64,000 bases of DNA, taken from contig NC_052137.2 of the NCBI RefSeq assembly GCF_016086655.4, positions 5,518,001 through 5,582,000 on the forward strand, in the 5' to 3' direction. A program made the translations under genes and the position numbers. Below the pieces are notes generated by a model. The model worked only from the letters and a program-made list of their open reading frames with translations, was not told where the DNA came from and ran no database searches. The DNA is from Lepeophtheirus salmonis. Lineage: Eukaryota; Arthropoda; Copepoda; Siphonostomatoida; Caligidae. The stretch's first letter is position 1. Each line of letters opens with the position of its first letter. Below are positions 57,321 through 64,000 of this stretch, piece after piece.

Positions 57321-57762
57321 CAATAATTAAAAGTAGAACTCTTGTCTTTTGCAGAAGACTTTACCACTTTGCTCTCTGTTTGAACAAAGAATGACTCATC
57401 AACTATCTCAACTGTGTTCGCTGAGGAGTAGTCCAGGGCATCACTTTATTTTTTATTAACTTCTGAAGGAATGTTGTGACATTTTATTCAATTTCCATAT
57501 GTTCAATAAAATTCTCTATTACAGTCATGTAAAGGATTTCATCAGAAGTTTCAACAGTCGATCTGGTTACATTGGCAATAGCTGATGATATCTTGCTTGA
57601 TTTCGCCACATTAATAGCGCCAGAGGACAATAGAAAGACATTAAATTCAATTGTAACATGAGCCGTTGTTTTACAAATCAAACAAATTGTATTTATTTGG
57701 GACAATTTATTGATTTTAATCACTTTAAAATTGTCAAATTCTTTATCTGTAGAGAGAAGCAA
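57321..57762 (-). pseudogene. Zinc-knuckle protein fragment, retroelement ORF1/gag-like
   Basis: The frame 57762-57484 reads TDKEFDNFKVIKINKLSQIN followed by TICLICKTTAHVTIEF: a C-x2-C-x4-H-x4-C knuckle with the last Cys changed to Phe. After a frame change, VEIVDESFFVQTESKVVK continues to about 57321. Such knuckles bind RNA in gag and LINE ORF1 proteins. Which element it came from is not clear. Confidence 0.5.
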
Positions 57763-58599
57763 AGTTATTTTAATTTAAAAGATCATTTCTTCTGGGATTT
57801 CATTGAACACAAATTGTGTTATAATTGCTTAGTTAGGGGAAGTTTTTTTTTTTTGTCAATCATTAACAAAGGAGAAATCACAACAAATTGAAGCCAACAT
57901 TGGAAACGATATCTTACTTTACAAAATATATCCTAGGAGCTCAATACATTATTAGATTTAATCCTATTGAATTTTTGCTTAATTCAACTCACTATGAGTA
58001 TATATATCAAGGGGTGAGTTTCAACCAATTTTGTCTTGACTCAAATACCCAGAGTTGATTTAACTCAGGCACACAAAAAATTAGCACGAAATTTTTTTGT
58101 AGGACAGTTATAAAATATATCCTTTTTATCCTATTAGTGACAAGTTTCTAAAATGTTTTACATATTTCAACCCCTCATTCTACGGAAATCAAATTTTATA
58201 TATATTTTTTTTTACTTCAGGGTTGGGCGACAAAACCTAAACTGTTAATTTTTTTTGCATTCTGAATGTTTGCATGTTTCGAATTGTATATTTCAAGTCT
58301 TTTTTCAAAAAATATAATTTTTATCCAAAAAAACACATAATCCTCTGTACGCCCCTGATAGCAAAATGGTAATTTAAAAATATTAAGGAATCTGAATCAG
58401 CATAGGAAATTTCTAGTAGAATTGAATCGGGAGTTGTTGTTTTTTTTTATCATTCAATCATCTATATAAGCTCCTTTTTTATTTTATTTTAGTAGCTACA
58501 CAAGTTTTTGATAGAACCTCATCTGAAGTCACATTTATTTTTAATTTTTTATTCCGAGGCGGGAGGCAAAAAAGTGTAGAATTAAGTTCATCTAACTTT
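57763..58599. other. No gene; two transposon-end fragments
   Basis: At 58220-58250, cagggttgggcgacaaaac resembles the left end of the mariner at 12123. At about 58336-58357, ctgtacgcccctgat is the inverse of a CAGGGGCGTAC-type hAT end. Neither has a partner nearby. Confidence 0.4.
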
Positions 58600-59165
58600 T
58601 TATTTTTTTAGAATTAAAAAGAAAAAAACCAATTTTTGAATACTAAGAGGGGTGGGACAGAAGCTTTATTATTGAAATGACCACCACTGACCTCAATGAA
58701 GGCCTCAATTATAGCCCTAAAGGACTCCTTCTTCATATTCTCTTCAGGGTTGTCTGTCTACTCCTTGTCTCTTTGAGGGAGTCATCATTGTGGTGAGGAG
58801 TACTGTTGGTCTTTCTCATGATGGTATCCCAGTAGAAATAGTGGATTGGGTTGAGTTCTTGGTAATTGAGTGGGTTTTCTTGCATCTCTCGAGTCTCTTC
58901 TGCTCTAACTTTTTGCTGAGGAGGAGCCTTGGTCTCCAGACATAGCAATTGAGAGCTAAATCTACATGGATAGCCCCCTGATGGTCTTGGAGTCCATTCT
59001 GAGGTATTTGGCACCTCTCTTCATGATGTTCGTTGGGCCAGCATCTACCTTGGCCTTTATGATTTTGATGAAGGCCTCATTTCTTTTCTTCTTGTAGCCA
59101 TCATAGACTAAAGGGATCACGATATTTAAAACTTGTTTTGTTGAGATTCCGATCAAACACAATAT
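58600..59165 (-). pseudogene. Mariner transposase, internally deleted
   Basis: Minus strand: from about 59165, IKAKVDAGPTNIMKRGAKYL and DSKTIRGLS form the second helix-turn-helix region. A short unreadable part is followed by ELNPIHYFYWDTIMRKTN and TPHHNDDSLKET, corresponding to SPDLNPLDYFYW and the region after it, with the third catalytic Asp changed to His. The C-terminus (SFRAIIEAFIEVSGGHF) lies near 58670. The first two catalytic blocks are deleted. Confidence 0.75.
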
Positions 59166-59686
59166 CCCAGGAAGTGAGGATCCCTAATAGGCTTAGATAT
59201 ATACACTATTTATACATTGGTGTTTGCCTGGATAGCCATTTTTATTCAGATTATATCATACATATAGATACACATTATACATATATTCTATACCCATGTA
59301 CTTAAATCGATATATTATTATCATCTAAATTGGATTTAGGAAGAAGAAAAAAAATAATACGATGTTATTTCTTTATGTTTCTTTTCCTATTTGATCGTAT
59401 ACATATTATATACAGGCTATAGGTTCCTACCTTACATGCCTCTTTTAATATATATTGTATACTACTCTCAGAATTGATTATATATGCTGCTCCAATGTAT
59501 TTATTTGTGAACTTACAGTCAATTGATTAAATATTGATGAATTGAAAATCATGATTACATAGATAGAGGAAAACTAGTGATGTACCGAAAAACTCGTCAG
59601 ACAAAAAAAATAACATATTTTTTAAAGAATTATTGAAACTTGTAATTTAAAAATTGTTTTTGTAATTAATTTAAGTTAAAACTTGA
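59166..59686. other. No recognised gene
   Basis: AT-rich. Confidence 0.5.
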
Positions 59687-59974
59687 TTTAACTGGTATAT
59701 GAAATGCAGGGGTGACAATATCACAATCTTCAGGTTCAACTAGAGATTCAAAAAGATATATAGGGCTGTTAGAGCCACATAGGTGACCAACTTCCCCATT
59801 ACTTTCCTAATGATTAAAATTATTAATGACCATTTAACTGGTATATGAAATGCAGGGTTGACAATTTCACAATCTTCAGGTTCAACTAGAGATAAAGATA
59901 TACAGGGCTGTTAGAGCCACATAGATGACCAACTTCCCCATTACTTTCCTAATGATTAAAATTCTTAATGACCA
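59687..59974. repeat. Tandem duplication, period 146 bp
   Basis: Unit one 59687-59832 and unit two 59833-59974 both read tttaactggtatatgaaatg through ttcaggttcaactagaga, ggctgttagagccacata and ttcctaatgattaaaatt. They differ by a few substitutions and small deletions (gattcaaaaagatatata against gataaagatataca). Confidence 0.9.
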
Positions 59975-60899
59975 ATTTTTCGTTATTCACGAGCTCAACA
60001 CAAGAAATTATTCTTCTTCTTCAGAAAAATCATTGTCGAATACGAATACATATTAAAATTTAAACCAGTAAATAAACTTCTAGATGTAACTATTATTTTC
60101 AAACAAAGAAGATAATGATTGTTACTAAGATAATACTCTACTGAAATACTTTAAGTGCCAGAGGAATGGGGATTATGTTAAATTTTAAATCTCAAAGGAT
60201 ATGCCTAATGAATTAGTAGCTATACGATCGAAAATCAAATTTAAGCATTCAAACTTATGTTTAATAGTTACCCCTCCCTCATGCGTTTAGAAATATTCAT
60301 TGATCTAACTTAATGCAGCCAAGTTTGTCGTATGTCAATTGGTCTGTGGAGGACTTAAGAGTATGTCCTTAATAAACTGCGTAATTCCATGCCATGCCAA
60401 TTACTCCCGCGAGTCTAAAATAATCAAAGAAAGATTACTTTTCCAACAAACTGGGATTAAGAGTACATATTTCACAACAGTCAACATGGTTCTACATAGT
60501 GTTGCCTGTGGGAAAAAATAAATTTTAAATTTCAAAGGGAAAGGAAGTCATTCTATGAAGATTTACAAATTTATAATGGGCTCGAAACAGAAAAACTGAG
60601 AATTCCAAATTTTGACAAGTTCCAAGGTTTTCACGAGTTCTGAGTGTTAGATGAGTTGCGAATAATACTCTACTTTTTATGCCTACGAGCCGAGTTTTTT
60701 TGTGTCGTTTTTTATTCACTTCAGAAAACTCGAGTAGCAATTTACAAGTTTCGCTCGTGTTATATCACTAATAAATACGTTCGTAAGTGGAAAAAAGCAA
60801 AACGCAGCATCAACTATTTTATTTCTTACCCGAGCTTAGTACATTTTTCAAGAAAATCAACATTATAATACAAATTTGACATTCAATCAATAAAATTGT
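59975..60899. other. No recognised gene
   Basis: Frames at 60339-60521, 60525-60740 and 60644-60868 overlap each other on both strands and have no domain features. Confidence 0.45.
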
Positions 60900-61960
60900 T
60901 GTTAGCTAGGACCACCCATTTACAACGTCCCCAGAAACGTCCCACTCGGTAAAGTTTGAAATGCACTTCTTATCCCAGCTCTCAGGGAGCTTGTGTTGAT
61001 GTGGGACCTTCATTGGAAGCCCATTCAACATTGCCCCAGACAAAATAGCCAAAAATAATTCAATTACGGCGAGTTAGGAGTCCAAAACTCGGATGTACGT
61101 ACATCACATTCCTAGATCAAGAAATTGGAGTGTTCTTTTTCGTGTGTGATTAATATAACATATTTCAGTATGAATTTCCCGATTTGTTCTTCATTTATCG
61201 ACGATTTCCCTGATATACGAACTTCGGAGCATGGAAATATCATATTTTGTGACATAGATTGTACCATCTTGCTACCAGATATAGGGTGGGTCTATCATAA
61301 TGTTGCAAATCCAAGTGAAGACCTTGGCGTTGACCTTCTTGCCATAATAGAAGTTGAAGGGAGGCAAAACGTGACCCTCGCTGCTAATAACGCCAAGAAC
61401 AATGATATGCTGTAGGTACTTGGCCTTCATGTTCCTAGGAACGTTATAAGGCTATTTTGCCATCCATCTATTGTTCTTCGAGTTATGCTACTAGGTTTAA
61501 CAGAATATCTTCTCTTATGAGAAGAACCAGACAAGATCTTTCAAGGGAGACTTCTGTTTTTGCTTGGTCAAAGCCTCACTTTGGATGGCCCTTTTCTCCC
61601 TATTAGACGGGGTTAGAAACTATCCCTTACAACGTGTATAGCTGTGGGGCTGTAGGTCTTCATGAAGGACAAGATAAACAGTTGAACAGGACACAATGAC
61701 AATGCTGTTAGTGATGCATTTGTGAATTGTCTAGTTTCTTCTTATTTTTTATTTTGTTTATTTTCCTCAACAATGCAGGATTTTTGGCCGCTTCTGGGTC
61801 ACAAGGCGTCCGGGCAATTATCCTCAGTAGGGTTTCATCACTCTGCTCTACAAATTTTCTTAACTTTTTGACAGATTAAGTAGTGCATCCGACTGCCTTA
61901 GCCAAAAAGGCGTTGTTTATTTTTCCATTTCAATTGCACAAAATACGCAAAAGTGTCATA
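60900..61960 (-). pseudogene. Mariner transposase, heavily frameshifted
   Basis: Minus strand, in changing frames: PRSGQKSCI-like linker near 61780, KNNRWMAK near 61460, then NMKAKYLQHIIVLGVISSEG and HVLPPFNFYYGKKVNAKVF (61430-61300), which match the central catalytic region of this transposase class. Nearer 61080, FWTPNSP and LNYFWLF mark the place of the third catalytic motif. The end reads to about 60900. No intact catalytic residue can be confirmed. A plus-strand frame across 61125-61415 is only antisense. Confidence 0.7.
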
Positions 61961-63090
61961 CGGTTTGCTCTTGATTTTAAAGAAGACAAGGGTATTGTGT
62001 CTTAGGAAAGCACAACTAACAAGGTTGGGTGGCGTTGGTCGAGAACTTACTCTCTATTAGTGTGTGTTGCATTAACACCGTTATGTAGAGGGATGGGATC
62101 AGGCAAGAGAAAAATTGCAAACTTATAAAATAACTACCCATTATATACATAAAAGATATTTCATTAATTGTGTCTCATTCGAAAAAAAACGATAATTAAC
62201 TCTATTATTACAATAATAAGCCTATCTTTGCTGACTAGTTACCCTTTGGCTGTAAGGTTTTTTTCATAGTTTACAGGATATGAGATTCTTCTATAAACAT
62301 TGTAATTACAATTTTTTCCATTCTACTGAGCTTATCTTTGCAGGTGTTTCTGGTTCGAGCCTTATTTCTGACGGTTCTACCATCGAGAAAATAAACATCT
62401 ACATTCCTCAAACTGTTCTGCACTTATTTCTAGAGTTCACAATTTAGTAAGGAAACAAATAGTGCTAGGAGACGGTAGGAGCAAGAAAATGGTAGTCCTG
62501 AATTAATACATATATTAACTTTCAGCTGCCATTTAAATGACTTTAGGGGGGGGGGAGTTGAGAAAAAGAATTATTCCTTTTACATTTAAATTAGCATTAG
62601 TGCAAAGAAAATGTCATATTTATAATTCAAAGCATTTTAATTTATTTTATTATTCATTTTTAAATCAATTGACACCAAAGATAAGGCAAAATTCTTACTT
62701 TAGAGAGAGAAGTTAAGACCAATACAGCTTATTAAAGAATGAACAAAGAAGAAGAAAAAGAATATCCAACAACCGTTTTCCCTCCTTCAAAATTATAAAC
62801 TTAGCTTTTTCCTTACAAACATGTCAACTCAACTTTTCCCTACCTGAAGAAGGCCAACAGTACGTTCACAAGTAGCATCCCTTGGATTTATTACAATAAA
62901 TTCAGCAAAAGATACAACAGAGTGTATTGAAAACAAATACACAATCAAATGTATTATCATATAGATTTATTTCAATTTGTCAGCCTCTTCTCATGACAAG
63001 CTTAGTGTGTACAGCAGTAGTTCTCCATATCTAGAGTTGACATTTTTGTAAGGGAAAAACACAGTTTTGAAATTAAAAAATAGTTGATGA
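61961..63090. other. Two dispersed repeats, otherwise unassigned
   Basis: 62043-62110 pairs with 5335-5425, and 62548-62775 pairs with 31365-31600 (ggggggg...gagaaaaagaattattcc, ttagtgcaaagaaaatgtc, caccaaagataa). A G run of ten lies at 62547-62556. No gene recognised. Confidence 0.5.
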
Positions 63091-63800
63091 TGAATGTTAC
63101 AAGAGCAAGGTTAGACAACAAGAAAAAGGTTGGACAAGCACACCAGATTTATTTAATAAATCTCTCTCTTTTTATTTCTGGTGACGTCATTGGGACGAGT
63201 TTTTGTTATTCATACTATATAAATTTTAAAGTTGTGCCTTTCAATATTTCTTAACTGATATTTTACTAAATATTATGGCATAAGTAAGTTTTTAAATTTC
63301 ATTAGCTGTTAAGACATAGACGTAAGATTTGCTAATAAGGAATATGTTATAATATTTTTGATTTTTTAAATATATAATTTAATTAGGTAAATAAAACTGA
63401 CTGTGGAGTGGTTCTTTGTAAAAGCCCAAGAGGCGTTGCATACCATAGATTCCCGAAAGAACTTGCAAGAGGAAGGCTTGGATTTTGGCTTGTCGAAGAA
63501 AAGACGAATTCAATAATGAAGGATCCAGAATTTGTGTTCATCATTTTGATCCTTAGTGTTTGATAATTTATTAAATTTAAAAATTTACTTTTGGCATTAT
63601 ATCTATTAAAATATCGCTTAAGAAATATAGAGTAAACATTTATTTAAATTTTTACTCTCTAAATTTATGTAGTTCCAATAACCAAGATTCGTCCCAATAA
63701 CGTCACCAGAAATAGAAAGTGATAGAAAGATTTATTTAATGAATCTGCTGTGCTTGCCAAGCCAATTTCTTGTTGCCTAACCTCGTTTTTGTAACATTGA
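63091..63800 (+). mobile_element. Short THAP element with about 100-bp terminal inverted repeats
   Basis: Left end 63091-63215 is the inverse of 63675-63800 over most of its length. Shared blocks include aatgttacaa, aggttag.caacaagaaa, caagcacaccagatttattt-like, ataaatct, tttctggtgacgtcattggg and acgag. The enclosed sequence holds a THAP-like coding fragment and nothing else. Total about 710 bp. The THAP content suggests a P-element-type, now non-autonomous element. Confidence 0.75.
63385..63561 (+). pseudogene. THAP zinc-finger domain remnant
   Basis: THAP domains are C2CH fingers that bind DNA. Here DCGVVLCKSPRGVAYHRFPK supplies the first Cys pair and the YHRFP core. ELARGRLGFWLVEEKTNS continues. 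After a frameshift near 63520, RICVHHFDP gives the C-x2-H pair, followed by a stop. The order and spacing fit an almost complete THAP domain of about 60-90 residues. No transposase core follows. Confidence 0.7.
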
Positions 63801-64000
63801 TGAGTGCTTCTTCTTTATTTCATATTGTTTAATATGTCGTCTTGCTATTAACTTGTCACTCTAAAGTAACTATTCTCTATGCACCTTTTTTTATCCTTCC
63901 AAAAATATTAATTCTATCCATAACCGAGTTATTATATCATTTTAGGAACGCCACTATGAGACACAATGAATGAATATTTCGTGTGAATAAGATTAAATAC
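63801..64000. other. No recognised gene
   Basis: Short AT-rich end of the window. Confidence 0.5.

Noticed and set aside
59687..59974. Two-unit repeat as a CRISPR-like array
   Set aside because: Units are 146 bp and directly adjacent without spacers, and the DNA is of animal type.
61125..61415. 96-codon plus-strand open frame
   Set aside because: It is antisense to readable mariner transposase blocks on the minus strand.

Overview
This is AT-rich animal DNA (by eye roughly two thirds A+T) with no intact host gene that I can recognise. Almost everything with protein-like sequence is a decayed transposable element. The many mariner/Tc1 families, together with P-element-like, hAT (TTF zinc finger/DUF4371 type), Gypsy, BEL/Pao and LINE remnants, suggest an arthropod. 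The mariner proteins resemble those I associate with parasitic copepods such as the salmon louse (Lepeophtheirus); that assignment is inference, and a nucleotide search would settle it.

Layout. 0-6.5 kb: a decayed mariner (family A) at 807-2413, then mostly anonymous DNA. 6.7-8.3 kb: a P-element-type transposase with a degraded THAP domain. 12.1-18.2 kb: the most structured region, a mariner carrying two younger insertions, namely a 624-bp foldback element with 12-bp target-site repeats near its 5' end and a 4.2-kb hAT element with 8-bp target-site repeats inside its transposase gene. The hAT gene is readable from zinc finger to dimerisation domain, with a likely intron, and is broken only by apparent single-base losses. 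22-27 kb: mariner and Tc1 scraps and an inverted-repeat element. 28-31.4 kb: a second family A mariner and a mariner with very long terminal inverted repeats. 32.4-35 kb: a LINE on the minus strand inserted in a copy of the inverted-repeat element. 35.2-36.5 kb: a nearly complete mariner. 36.8-37.3 kb: a full-length intronless pseudogene of nucleoside diphosphate kinase, the only host-derived coding sequence found.

42.7-47.9 kb holds three copies of mariner family B (one fused inside a family A element) and a deleted Mos1-like mariner. 49.2-49.7 kb is the 3' end of a BEL/Pao element. 50.6-52.6 kb is a second LINE copy. 53.8-55.8 kb is an internally deleted Ty3/Gypsy element, followed by LINE reverse-transcriptase and zinc-knuckle pieces to 57.8 kb. 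58.6-62 kb has two more mariner remnants and a 146-bp tandem duplication. 63.1-63.8 kb is a short THAP-containing element with about 100-bp terminal inverted repeats.

No working gene network is present: the window reads as a graveyard of nested transposons. The points most worth following up are the hAT element (possibly recently active, its breaks being single bases), the dead NDPK copy, the long-TIR mariner, the GTCGAC-rich foldback element and the THAP element.
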